Shown here in pieces: positions 36,180 through 48,038 of a stretch of 64,000 nt of DNA. Position 1 is the first letter of the stretch, and each line of letters begins with the position of its first letter. The stretch spans positions 654,001 to 718,000 of the forward strand of contig JAXRKN010000044.1 in NCBI GenBank assembly GCA_038502055.1, written 5' to 3'. The notes beneath the pieces were generated by a model, which was given only the letters and a program-made list of their open reading frames with translations, searched no databases and had not been told where the DNA came from. This DNA comes from Tanytarsus gracilentus. Lineage: Eukaryota; Arthropoda; Insecta; Diptera; Chironomidae. The position numbers and the translations under genes are program-made.

Positions 36180-39100
36180 ATGAAAATCTCGGTACGTAAA
36201 AAAGGACGTGAATTAATTTTAATCTCAATGATTTGCGGTGAAAAATTTAATTAAAAGCATGAAAAGAGATTTTTAAAATGAGGTGTTTCAACATCATCTG
36301 TTGATTATGAGTCCAACTAACCTCATCCAATGGAAAACCATGAAATGATTATTGCTCAGTTAATAAAATTAAAAATGATTAAGAAAAAAGTGAATTGCAG
36401 AGCATTGTTGAAAGTACATAAGTGTGATGTGAAATGGTTTAATTGAGATTCAGTGACAATCTCACTTTTGCTCCAATATTGTACATACCGACAACCCACG
36501 TGGTTACATGTGACATTTTTACACTTTAGAATGTGATTTCGAAAAAATTATGTTGGGTTAAGAAAATATTTAACAAAAACTGTGATTTTAATTTGGACAC
36601 GTGACTTAGCTTTAAATTTTAAATATTTAAGAATTTTTCAAATGTAATTTTTAAAGTCTGAGGAATTTTTAAAAAAATTTATATTTTAGAAATTTTCAAA
36701 TTTTTTTAAATTAAAAAATTCTTTAAAAATTTAAAGTTTAAAATTTTTTTAACCCTTTAAAATTTAAAAATTCTTTAAAAAATCAAAAATTCTTTTTTTA
36801 AATAATTTCAAACCTTAAAATTATGTTCTCAAATTTTCATATTTCTAATGTTAAAAAATTCATCACCACAAAACTATTTCACATAATATCTGAGACCGTC
36901 CATTGCCAATGTCGCCTTTTTAATGTTCTTAGAGGCGCGCCTGAATCTTACTATAATTTACTATCGACGTTTGACCCACAAAACGCATTTTAAAAAAATC
37001 TATAAACAATTATAATGCAGCATAGAGAAAAATGTGTGTGCAGCATTCGAAAAAGCGTAGGCTAGCCTTTTCGCAGAATCTGGAGCGCATAAAATGCGTT
37101 GACTATATTAGTATTCGTCGCAATAGTCAGCCAACTTTAATAACAACTCCGCTCATCAACATTAATTCATTTTTCTAAGAGACAGACATTGTCACTTACT
37201 TAGTGGTTATGCAATAATAATCATTAGCACCATTAAAGGTGGAATTTAATGTCCTCAGCAGCTGCGACAGATAATTAAAATGTTACAATTTTGATGCACG
37301 TGATCAATCAACCGCGAGCTTAGAATTTGCAGCTTTTTCGTTAAAAGCTTGCACTTGTGTCCGAAAAAAAAACTTGTTTCGGGGCCCTCAATGCAATTCA
37401 GGTCATTTAACTTAACGATAAGGCATAAAGTGGCAAACACTCGCATAGTCAATTAATCATTTCTCTCGTTTAACCGCAAAAATATATGTGTGTAAAATTA
37501 AATTGGCTAGATTGAGTGACAGATTCAAAACTTTACTCTTGAGATCGAGAAGCAAAAAAATTATTTAATTTAGTCCCCATGCGTATGAAATGAATTGCGA
37601 AAAGGAAAATGATATTGCGTTCGTTCGGACATACATGGCTATTTTAAGTTAATAAGATTAATAATGAAGAGAGAATTAGACTAAAGTCATTGAGAAATTT
37701 TGTTTATGCTCTGCTTGATATATTGAGGCTGGTGAATTTCCTTGGAGAGTTGGGAAATTATCTAGAGAAATTATTTAAACTTATGGTTATTTAATAATTT
37801 TTTTATTAAGTATATAAGCTTTATATACGAAAATTAAATTAAATTTATATTCTTTTAAATTAATTAAATTAATTATTTTTTATGTATGAAATTTAATCCT
37901 GATCTTTTAATAAGAATAAAAAATTAATTTTGAATAATATTTTAGTAAAAAAATTTTCATTTACTTAAATACTTGCAAAAAATCAAGTTAAAAAGACTAA
38001 AAATTTAGATTTAAATATTTTTTAATTTTCATGAAGAATAATGAAATTTTTTAAATTAGTTAAAAATCAATTAAATTAATAAATTTAGTAAATAACCTCT
38101 AAAGTATATGAAAACATTAAAAACATAATCGCCACCCATTTATTTTTCCCATTAAAAATTTAAACTTGATTCATATTTCTATTAAGAACAATTTTACAAT
38201 GAAGAGAATAGGTGAGCAGTCGTGAGTTCCCTGCAATTTTGTTTCGCAATTCATTTTCACGTTTTTAACATAAAATTCAATGACGCTGCAATAAAAGAGA
38301 AGAAGAAAAAGTGAAGATGTTTAATGTCGCAAAAATTAAGATGCATTTTTTTTGTGGTGCACTTTAAACTATTTTTAAATTGCCATTAGTTAAATCGTTG
38401 AAGAAATGTTTCACCTCAAGACATTGACCTTATGTCAACGCACAACAGAGTGTGCAAACAATAGCACCACCAGTATTACGGTCAAATTCATTCCCAGCTT
38501 GCACTTGAAACACTTTAAAATGTTTGAAATTCTTTCACGTCTAACCCTAACAATGACTTTTTTATTTAAACTCCTGCGGTTATGAGATTAAAGAAATCGA
38601 TTGTGGATATTTCGACATTTAAAACAGAAAATATCGATTTTTTAGGTTTGCAGTCTTCTTCTACTTCTCAATGTTGCCTTTGCACTTCCAACCAACTCAC
38701 CACAGCTGTCGGAAGAGAGCGTTAAAAATAAAAGAGCTTTAGATTTCTACGATAGTGGTCTGCTTGGTCCACCACCGCCTCCACATCATGTCAATAGTCT
38801 CGCTTATATTCCAACAAAAAGTGTCGCAACCTCTGGAAAATTCACAAATGTCTTTGGCTTCGATGACATTTCCTATCATCAAATTGTAAATAAATTAAAT
38901 GGCATCGATTATGGACTTCCATCGCAATTGATTCCTCCACCATATCAGACACCATCGCTTTTTACGAATGGATATGGATACATAAATTATGGAGCTGTAA
39001 ATAATTTTGAAAACCCTTACATTTCGCATGACGGAAGAATTTTGAAGCAATATTCAGTTCATGAGAGAATTCATAATGACCTGCCTGATCCATTGAATGA

Positions 39101-39634
39101 TTATCAACCTAAACCTTCCGTTTTCACAAACACACAACCAACATTTTTACCGCCAAATTATATTACGAACAATTTTAATGTTGCCCAGCCGAGAAACATA
39201 AATGTTGGTGATTCAAACAACATCCCGACATTCCTCAATAAAAATCATGGACCTGTGGCTTTTGGAAGCGGTAAGAAATTATTTAAAAAAATTCATCAAA
39301 AGATTTTATTTAAAATTAATCTGTGGATTATAAGCTAAATCCAAGATTAAAATTAAATATATTTTAAATCCGAGTGAAAATAATTTTAAATCTAGATTTA
39401 ATAATTTAAATTCGAGTGGATATAAATTTAAATCCTGACATATTTGAAAAATGTCAATGAAAATTCTTTTCAGGTGGACTTGGCGTCGTTAGATCGGGAA
39501 ATGGCGAAATTTTCCTCGGTTCAGGAAGCTTGGGATACACAACGCATAAAGATCATTATGATAATGTTCTAAACATTTTCAACCGACGCCAAAAACAACA
39601 TCCGAGAGGTCCCACTTCATTTGGCCATTTCTAA
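36180..39634 (+). CDS. secreted proline-rich protein of unknown function, 265 aa
   Basis: Three exons: 36180-36191 (ATG AAA ATC TCG), 38646-39270 and 39474-39634 (798 nt). The tiny first exon was found because exon 2 opens in phase 0 with the rest of a signal peptide, giving MKISVCSLLLLLNVAFA. The only nearby alternative ATG (38199) splices out of frame. A dibasic NKR after residue 30 may be a processing site. The mature part is rich in Pro, Asn, Tyr and Gly (GLLGPPPPPHH, PPPYQTPSLF). It ends with a compact Gly-rich motif (GPVAFGSGGLGVVRSG, then IFLGSGSLGYTTHKDHY) that looks conserved. The composition suggests an extracellular or cuticle-associated protein, but I recognise no named family. 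Intron 1 is 2454 bp and may hold regulatory sites. Confidence 0.7.
36192..38645 (+). other. large first intron of the secreted-protein gene
   Basis: Follows the donor CG|GTACGT and ends in TTTTTTAG|GT. It is AT-rich, with no other exon. It contains a tandem E-box (CACGTG, 4 bp, CATGTG) at 36497-36512, and a further CACGTG near 37297. Confidence 0.55.
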
Positions 39635-39713
39635 AAGCTTGTGATAAATTTTTTGTATATTTTTTTGTACCATATAAAAGAGGAAATTTTTAAATTCAAA
39701 TTTTGTAAACTTT

Positions 39714-39719
39714 TTTATT
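39714..39719 (-). terminator. poly(A) signal AATAAA for the ZCCHC7-like gene
   Basis: AATAAA on the minus strand about 40 bp past the stop codon of the zinc-knuckle gene. The opposing gene ends at 39634, so the two transcripts must nearly meet or overlap here. Confidence 0.6.
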
Positions 39720-39758
39720 TTATATTTCAGGTCTTTTAAATACAAAAATATATCTAGT

Positions 39759-42700
39759 TCAACGTAAGACGGGATTTATAACAAATTTCTGACCTGACCG
39801 GTCGTGAATGATTTTTCTAAAGTCTTCGAACATCTGTCGATAGTTTCCATGATCGATTGCCGTGAAAATGTAAAGGATATGATTGCTAATTTCATCCCTT
39901 AATTGCTGATCAATTAGAAGGTCCACATTATTTTTTTCGACTTCCCGCTTTTGTTCTAATAAAATTTTTCTCAACTCGCCAACACGAGAAGCACCTTCTT
40001 TCAGTCCCGTAAAACCCATAAAAATTATATTTAGAATCTTTCTGAACTTTATGGTCTTTTTGTGATCCATTTCGCGCTCTGCAGCAATTAAATTCAGAAG
40101 ATTTTTTCGCGTCTCTTTTATGCTCACTTGTTTAATCAATTTCAAATTATTCTGAAGATAACTCACAAGTTGTGCTCGCACTCTTGGGGGTTGAATTGAC
40201 TTTAAAATTTTACTTGTATACTCCTCGATCTCGAACTTATAAATAGATCCGCGAATTTGAGCGTGGAAATTTTTTTGATTTCTTGCAAGTCCTGTGATGA
40301 TGAGAGAATTTCCCGTTGCATCCCAATTGAATTGTGAAGTGATGTTAAATCGAACGCCTAGATCATAGACAAAATTTTGTCCTTTTGACGACATCAAATA
40401 TGTTGCATGCTCTTTAGTTAGCATAATTTTTGCATCGCTTATTTTATCAATCGGCGAAGGAATTCGATTGATAATTGTCGCATTTTGAAGCGGAATAAAA
40501 TCTGAAGCAGCACCGATTTGATTTCCATTATTTGTGGTTGTCGGATGATTTGCGATATAAAATTCTGAGAAACTATAATTTGAGTTGCTGTCATCGAACG
40601 CGACATGTTCACTTTGCACCACTGAATTGTCTTTTAGTTCTTCTATCACAGTCGAGCTATTCTTTTTACTCTTTGCACGCTTTCGCTTTCTCTTCGGTGT
40701 ATCATTGATCGCTTGAAGTTTTACAAACATTTCATATTGATGCTTCTTAAACATCTCTCGGAACTTAGGATAGAGTTGACAGTTCTCAGGAAGATTGAAA
40801 TTAAACTTGTAGCTGTCCAAATAAGTTACCAGTTGCAATACTTGGCTATTCGTCTTGGTAACGTCACTGCCCTTGACATAAGGAGATTTGCTTGAGACTA
40901 TTTTAATATGACTCGATGTAATTAGTCCAGAAATTGCTTTCATAAATTGAGTACAATTTTCAGCAAAGTGTCCCTTTTTAGTGCAGATAGAGCAGTAAAC
41001 ACGTGAATTGACTTTGAAACTGACATCGAGCTGATCTTCATGGTCGGGTGACGTTGTTGAGTGAAAGCGTCGCCATTTGTCGGGACAATGCTCCATTAAG
41101 TGTCCTCGAAACTTGCAAATTGCACACGTTTGAAGAGATGTTTTGTGACAGTTTGAGCACATTGTAGAAAATACTCGATTAGGTTTGCCGCACTGAAAAT
41201 AAAATTTTATTATTACTTAATTCATTAATTAAATAACGATTAAATCTTACCCTCAAACAAATGGCGTTTGGACATCTCGTTTCCCTGTGATTATTTTCAC
41301 CACACATATAACAAACAATTCGTTTTTTCGGACGATTACACCTGACGGCGATATGACCGAGCTCATTACAATTTCTGCACCTTATTTTTCGATCATTATC
41401 CGTGTACATACGGACACAATCGGCATGATTGACTTGCCAGTGCTTCGGATGGTAGGGCATCGCTTGCTGTATTGCTGATAGCGAGAAATCTCTTCCGTAA
41501 CTGCACTCGTTGTAGAAAAATTTCATCTCATCATTCCAGCCAACTTCACAGTCGAGTTCAGTTGAAAATGAGCGTTGAAAGTCTTCGGGTATAAAGTCCA
41601 ATGCATGCGGTATGGAAGTGCTTGTAGTCACATTTAAGCTTAAATCACATTCGACATTAGGATTGAAGTTTTTCATTGAATCGTCAGAATCAACATTAAC
41701 ATCAGCATCTTCATCGTCGGTTATTTCATAGATCGGTTCTGGAGGCTGTAAAATTATTTCAACTTCCTCTTCTTGAGATTCAACTGCTTCCTCTACAACC
41801 TCGACTGACTCAATAATCTCTTTTGGCTGTTCAACAACTCTCTCGTCATTATGCGATGATTTTTTCTTCTTTTGAGCTTTGAGTGTGTTTGAAATTAATT
41901 CGAGTTTTGGATCTTTATCCTTCGCCTCCTCATCATCATCACTCGGCTTTTCATCTGTCGATTTCTTACGGCTTCCACTCGATTTTCGTCTCTTCTTCTT
42001 ACTCAACGCCTTTTGCACAACTCCATCGTCGTCACTCGATTCACTTTGCGACTTTTTCTTCTTAGATTTGGCTTTAGTGTAAACCGTTTCGGTAACTTCG
42101 GAAGTTTCCAGCTGAACTTTTTTTTTACTCTTCACCTTCTCTTTGACACTTCGTTCACAGCTACTTCTCGCCGAGTTCGAAGAAGACGATGAGACTTTTG
42201 TTAGATTTTTAATTTTCTTAATTTTTTCCCTCTCATTCAACACCTCCATGAGTCGATCGTTGACATCGTTCGATTGCTGTTCAAAACTCGACAGAGGATG
42301 ACTTAATCGTGTTCGATCACCACTCACGATAAAGTCATCGGATATCATTGAGCTTGAAGATGGACTCGCAGCTCTCTTCTTCTTCTTAATTCTTCCCTCA
42401 TCTTCCGACGAGTCGAGATTGATGATTGGTGGTGGTTTTAGTGTAACCAGAATAACCTCATCCTCAGAGCTCGTGTCGATGGCAATGCTCTCGATTGGAT
42501 TCTTTTTCGTCTGTTTTCGTCTCGCTTTTTCAGCTTTCATTACTTTTGCCGCGTAAATGGATTTCGTTAGTTGCTTCTGTGCAACTCTATCAATCTTCTT
42601 TTCTTTGGGAATTTTCATTGTTTTGTTTTTCTTCTCAAAGTTACTTGCTCCATTTTTCGTTTCGACAATTTCATTCGACATCTCGGGCGGCATGACAAAC

Positions 42701-43159
42701 GATGACAGTACAGATGAGTAAGGCACGAAAAATTTCTTGGCAACTTCGACAGGCTCGCTCACTTTCGCCTCATTTACGTTTTCATCGTTCGGTTTCTGAT
42801 CTTTTTGAAACTTTTGAAAATTGCGTTTTTTATGCGGTTGAAATTTTTGATTCTGTTGCTTTGGCGTGGATGTCTAAAGGAAGTAAATGAAGTGTCAATA
42901 TAACTCACTTCCAATCAGTTTCTTTCAACTTACATTTGGCTTGGAATTCTGCCAATATCGCACTTTTGGTTTATTTGAGTTTATTGTTGGACTGTCGGAG
43001 AAACTTGTGGTTGGAATTTCGATTTCGATGCTGTTATCGTGATAAGCTTGTGCATAAAGTCTCTCTTCGGCCTCTCGTAAATTTTCATCATCCTGAAAAA
43101 AAAAATATTAGAAAATTTCACTTCAAGCTCTAATCGAATATTGACCGACTCACCTCCAT
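39759..43159 (-). CDS. ZCCHC7: ZCCHC7/Air-like CCHC zinc-knuckle protein, 1073 aa
   Basis: Four exons: 43159-43154 (only Met-Glu), 43092-42934, 42873-41251 and 41192-39759 (3222 nt). An in-frame TAA directly precedes the ATG. The centre carries a string of CCHC knuckles: CRNCNELGHIAVRC, CYMCGENNHRETRC, a CGKP/CSNC unit, CAICKFRGHLMEHC and CSICTKKGHFAENC. WRRFHSTT follows the fourth knuckle, as WRQYHLTT does in ZCCHC7 (yeast Air1/2). That protein is the RNA-binding subunit of the nuclear TRAMP polyadenylation complex that feeds RNA to the exosome. Flanking it are a long acidic/basic low-complexity region with many SSSS and KKKK runs, and a C-terminal globular-looking region of about 300 residues that I do not recognise. 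It is about twice the length of human ZCCHC7. Family assignment is good; orthology is likely but unproven. Confidence 0.85.
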
Positions 43160-43593
43160 TTAAGATGATAAATTGCATGAAGCTCTGCCGATTTTGCGTG
43201 TGTGCAGATATAAATAGTTACGCTAGATCTTTCAAATCACTAAAATTATGATTTGTGTGAAATTTTCGAGATTTCACGTGGATGTTGTGTTGTGCACGCA
43301 TAAATCCCCCTACTTACGTACAGTGAAATCTCTCTCTGTCAACAATCACTCTTAATTAGTGTTTTTAGATGTTGTCATGCGCTAATTTTGATCACAAAAT
43401 ATCCAAAAATATTAATTAAGCTTTAATTTATTGTTTCATAAATTTAAAAGTGCTCAAAAGTATCAAATTAAAACATCCAGCGATCGCAGCCTTTCACCGT
43501 ACGTTCATTGTTTACGTCACTTGCGTAAAATTATTTTTCTTTTCTCGCGATCACATTAAAATTTCATAAAATAATTAAAAACTAGCAGCATAA
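43160..43593. promoter_or_regulatory. divergent promoter interval between ZCCHC7-like and FIT genes
   Basis: 434 bp between outward-pointing start codons. It contains a CRE-like TTTACGTCA near 43511. No convincing TATA box is present for either direction. Confidence 0.55.
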
Positions 43594-44934
43594 ATGTCTG
43601 CACGAAGAAAATCGACTGTGGGCCTTCAGTCCGCCTCATCGTTCAGCAAAAGTCCAAAAACACAAATGAATTTCAATCTCAAAAATGAAACTTTGAGGGA
43701 AAATTCTCGCGGTACTAAGCCTACGGCCGAGGCGACGAGTATCAAAGAAACTTTAATTATGGTTGTCCTGCACTTGTGTAAGAAGACAATATTCTTCGAT
43801 ATACGCCTGAAAGTCGGTCTTTATTTGCTCTCTTTGTTCCTCATTTCGCTGATTGCGGGTAATTGAATAATTTTTATTTCATTTTCAAATTTTTCACATT
43901 TTTTTCTTTCTCTTCTTTCAGATTTTATCACCTTCCCAAAGTCTTACTTTTCACGATCGGACAATTTATTCAATGTTTATTTTGGTGAGTGCTTTTAAAA
44001 ATGCGTTTTAAAGTTTTAAAGTTTATTTCATATTTTAGTGAAATTGGGCTGGTTTTGGACATTAATTTTGGCCGTTCCCTTTCTCTGGTTCACGAGCTTC
44101 GTGATCAATTGCGGTGATCGCAATAAAATCTTTTGGAATCATTTGCCTCGAATCGCTATTGCGACATTCTTCTGGTTCCTTTGGACGAAGCTCTTTAATG
44201 TGATCGAAAACAGCTATGGACGATGCAACATGAAGACTTTCGACACAAAACGAAGCTGCTTAAAAGCTGGAAACTTTTGGCACTCGTTTGACATCTCCGG
44301 ACATACATTCATCCTCATTTACTCATCGCTCGTGTTAATTGAGGAGGCGAAACCGATAATTGGATGGGACAACATAAAGGACTATCTTCGGCTAGAGGAT
44401 CACAATAGAAAAACTCAGGAAAATAGTCCATCATCGAATCCATTGCGAGCACTAAACGACTCTGAAGTTGTCGTGCTAAAAAGTCTTTACGAAAAATATA
44501 CTCCAATCATTAGATTACTCTTTGTGGGCATCACAGTCTTGCAATTGCTTTGGGACATTATGCTCGTGTGCACCATGATCTACTATCATCGAATGGCGGA
44601 GAAAATTTTAAGCGGACTCATCGCGATATGCACGTGGTACTTTACATATCGAGTCCTATATCCATCGAAAACAATTATTCCGCATTCGGCTGGAAAAGGA
44701 TTGTTCAATTATCAGCAGAAAATTGTAACCACATCGACGGGACTGAATAGAAGAGCGAGCTTACTTAATGCAAAACTACCAAAGCCCGCAACGAAACCAA
44801 GTGAGGTGCCAAAGTTCATGGGCATGCCAATCTATAAATCGGCAGCTCAAAGAAGCGAACTCAATGCAGCCGACGGAATTTTACCATCACAAGGAAAATA
44901 CGATTTTCAGCAACCGCCACCAAAATTTCTCTAA
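43594..44934 (+). CDS. Fitm: fat storage-inducing transmembrane protein (FIT/FITM2), 407 aa
   Basis: Three exons: 43594-43858, 43922-43984 and 44039-44934 (1224 nt). It is a polytopic ER membrane protein with about six hydrophobic segments. The family core HSFDISGHTFILIYSSL is present, with SGHTF at about residue 198 holding one of the two histidines needed for activity in FIT2. A second candidate histidine is in MIYYHRMAEKILSGL. FIT proteins act in the ER on acyl-CoA (diphosphatase activity) and are needed for normal lipid-droplet budding. Two charged ER-facing loops and a basic C-terminal tail of about 90 residues are longer than in human FITM2 (262 aa). The ATG is the first in frame and is preceded by an AT-rich leader. 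Confidence 0.93.
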
Positions 44935-45221
44935 AGAAAATTTATTTCTACGGTTGTCGGATTTTTTGCTTTTTTAACTCAAAGTGCTTTTATTGGATGT
45001 ATTTATTTTTTTTTGTGTTAAACTTGGGTAGCCTGAAATTATCAAAAATATTGGATTAGGAGAGTGAATTAATAAAATTTAATTTTTTCATTGTAAAATT
45101 AACGGCTGTTGTGAATTTGAAAGTTTTTGTGACGCAACTTTTGATCAAAGCCAAAATTTGCGGAAAATCGAGGAAATTATTTTTGAAGTTTTTAAGAGAA
45201 AGTACATAGTTAAATAGCAGT

Positions 45222-46401
45222 ATGAGCGCATCGGGTAATTTACAGCAACTCTTGGACATGGGATTTCCTCAAGAAAGGGCGTAAGTGATTGAATGAATTG
45301 TGGAAAAAAACAATTAAAAATGTTTGTTTATTTTTTTTAAAGTGAAAAAGCTTTGAGTGCAAATAATAATAACGTAGAACAGGCGATGGAATATTTATTG
45401 GCTCATGTTGATGATGAGGTTCCGGCAGCAGCAGTATCACAGCCTTCCGAGAGTCCAATGGAAACATCAGAAAGTAAAGATCCAGAAGAGGGCAAAAGTG
45501 ATGAGTCACCCAAGACTGAGGAATCGGCCAAGAGCATCAAGTGCGAGGATTGTGGTCGTTTATTTCGAACACAATTAGAGGTTTGATTTATATCATTTAA
45601 ATCAACTTAATTCAAACATTTTTCAATAATTTTCTTAGGTCGAATTTCATGCAACCAAGAGTGGTCACTTGAACTTTTCTGAAAGCACCGAAGAGAAAAA
45701 GCCTCTGACGGAGGAAGAGAAAAAAGCTCAGTTGGCATTGTTGGAGGATAAAATGAAGCAGAAGAGAGTGGAACGCGAGGAACGTGAAAAGCAGGAAGCT
45801 CTCGAACGTGAACGTATTCGCATTAAGAGCGGCAAAGATCTTTCTGAAGTTCGTCGTAAGATGGAAGAAGAGGAGATGAAGAAAATTGTAAATTCCTTCA
45901 CATATCTTGAAAATTCAATTTTAAAACATAACTCAATTTTAGGTCGATGAACGAAAGCGCGAAAAGCAAGAGGAAAAAATTGCCAGAGATCGTGTTCTTG
46001 CTAAAATTGAAGCTGACAAGGCGGCCCGAAGAGCTAAAGCCAATCCCGATACGCCAGCTACACCACCCACACCGATTCCAGCGCTGCCTACATCTTCAAC
46101 AAAAAAGGCAACAGTCGAAACATTCACACCGCAAAAAGACTACAAGGAGACAAAAATTCAGTTTCGCCTACCCGATGGATCTTCAGCCGTTGAAACTTTT
46201 GATAAAAACGAGACACTGGCTGCAGTTCGTCTATTTGTGCAGTTGAAAATGAGAGAATCAACTCCCGAAATACTTTCTCTAATGACGACGTTTCCACGCA
46301 AACTCTTCTCCGCCGAAGATTACGAGGCGACATTAGAAAGTTTAAAACTTGTGCCATCAGCCACAATTATGGTCACTAAGAATAAGCAAATGGGAATGTA
46401 A
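45222..46401 (+). CDS. UBXN1: UBXN1-type UBA/UBX adaptor with zinc-finger insert, 334 aa
   Basis: Four exons: 45222-45280, 45343-45580, 45639-45887 and 45943-46401 (1005 nt). An N-terminal UBA domain (LQQLLDMGFPQERAEKALSA, residues 7-42) binds ubiquitin. A C2H2-like finger CEDCGRLF...EFHATKSGH follows at 86-109, then a charged coiled coil (120-215). A Pro-rich linker leads to a C-terminal UBX domain (about 250-332: IQFRLPDGSS, AAVRLFVQL, TTFPRKLFS) that should bind p97/VCP. UBXN1 links p97 to ubiquitinated clients in ER-associated degradation and aggregate handling. The exon 2/3 junction falls inside the zinc finger. The ATG gives the conserved UBA start. AATAAA follows at 46432. Confidence 0.95.
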
Positions 46402-46431
46402 GCTGATTTTTCATATCATTTAATTGATTAT

Positions 46432-46437
46432 AATAAA
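46432..46437 (+). terminator. poly(A) signal AATAAA of UBXN1
   Basis: Canonical hexamer 31 bp after the UBXN1 stop codon. The minus-strand RNase T2 gene ends 404 bp further on, and a minus-strand AATAAA at 46472-46467 could end its transcript close by. Confidence 0.7.
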
Positions 46438-46840
46438 GAGTTTTCTTTTCTATAATATGCAAAATTTTTATTTCTGTTTCATACTCAAATTTTAAGTAAG
46501 TTACGATAAAACAAGAAAAAATTAAAAGAGCTCAAAAATTTGTTAGTAATTTCTAATTTCACATGTTATGGAATGAGGAAAATAATTTTTTTTACAAAAA
46601 GGTACTATGTAGGATGTTTTTGATCTATTGCTGTTTCAAAAAAAAAATCATTAAAAGATGAAATATACAGCAATTAAAAAGTCATGCCCGACACATTTTT
46701 TTGATTTCTCATTTTAAAACAAAATGATTGAATTAATTAACGTCATTCGACAACTCAAAAATTTCTTATGAAATTGATTGATGACGAATGTTTTTGTAAT
46801 TGCATCGTACAGGCACAGTAGATCTCTAAAACCTATGTTA

Positions 46841-48038
46841 TTACAGGGTCACCCATTGCAAGAGACGAATAAACTTGTAGATATTGAACCAATGATACAA
46901 AAAGCTATCACTTTGAAGCTGCTGCTCCTTTACTTTTGCGAGCCATTGCTTTTGAAGGATCCATGTTTGCGATGGATAGTAAATATCCAAGTCTTTACGG
47001 CAGTTTGTGATTATTTCATCGTGAAAATCATAATCAAAGAAATCCTCCATCACAATTCCATCGCAAGAGTGAATGTTGAGGTCTTTATCAAAGCAAATGC
47101 GAATTTCGAACAAATATTGATGCTTAGTCTTCGGATCGCGTTCACAAACAATCGCAAAATTATTGCCAATTGAGAGATTGAGCGCATTGTGAATTTCTTC
47201 CAATTTATAGGTGACATCGATGCCCGGTTTAATATAAGTCGGTAGCAATAATTTATCAATAGCGTATCGGTCTATCAGTGTTAGTCCTTCAGTAAAATAT
47301 TTTAGCTGAGTATCGAGCTGTTTTATGTTCGCTGCCGCACAGGTGCCATGCTTTTCCCATTCATGCTTCCACAAGCCATCAAGAGGAGTCCCCTTCTCAA
47401 TATTTATCCACTTTTCCTTCAAATCATCAAGAATTGGATCGAGTGCTTTCATATCGAATGGATACGAGTCGTTGCAAAAAAGAGGTCCGATTTGATGATA
47501 TTTTGTTGGCCAAATTCCTTCAAATATAAAGTTAATGATTGAACATTTTTCAGAATCAATTGAATGGCAAATTCGCATATATTGCAATTTTTATAACGAA
47601 GCAGTTTGATGCAAGTCTGCCAACACATTGCAATTAAATACTCACCGTGTATCTCCCAAGCGTTTTTATGTTTCGGAAAGTCACACTCATGCTTATGGTT
47701 TTCCATCCATTTGGCACATACCTAAAATTTAATCATTAGTAAATGTATGAGCAGGTGTTTATTTTTGGCACAAACCGTCACTGGCCAGTGTTGAGTAAAA
47801 ATTAGGATATCGAACGAGTTATCTTTTTGAAGAGTCCTCAATGCCAATTGTCGATCAGCATACAACTTTCTCTCGATGTTTTGTCTGCTAAATACAATTT
47901 TTTTTATAAAAAAAGCCAATATCAACTGGATTTTAATAATTACCTGCACTCAGCTGCTTTCAGAATCAAAATTGTCGACACTAATAAAACGAATAAAAAG
48001 AGTGCATACCAAGTTTTTCGTCTATCGGCCTCAGTCAT
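46841..48038 (-). CDS. RNASET2: RNase T2 family ribonuclease, 319 aa
   Basis: Four exons: 48038-47944, 47887-47776, 47721-47646 and 47517-46841 (960 nt). Both active-site signatures are intact: CAS I as TQHWPVTVC, split by an intron after Thr, and CAS II as WKHEWEKHGTC. These carry the catalytic histidines and the Glu. Paired cysteines typical of the family are present (C in WPVTVC, HECDF, FCNDS, HGTC). The N-terminus is basic then hydrophobic (RRKTWYALFLFVLLVSTILI), a signal peptide or signal-anchor. RNase T2 enzymes cut single-stranded RNA in lysosomes or outside the cell; the fly homologue is RNase X25. It is transcribed convergently with UBXN1. The antisense frame at 46778-47173 is a shadow of this gene. 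Confidence 0.94.

Noticed and set aside
38199..38212. ATG exon with a GTGAGC donor as the first exon of the secreted-protein gene
   Set aside because: Its phase (one leftover base) does not fit the exon at 38646, whereas the exon at 36180-36191 fits in phase and completes the signal peptide.
42000..42700. Plus-strand Phe/Ser-rich frames opposite the zinc-knuckle gene
   Set aside because: Shadows of the minus-strand Lys/Ser-rich low-complexity region.
46778..47173. 131-codon plus-strand frame
   Set aside because: Antisense to the last exon of the RNase T2 gene, whose conserved protein accounts for the open frame.
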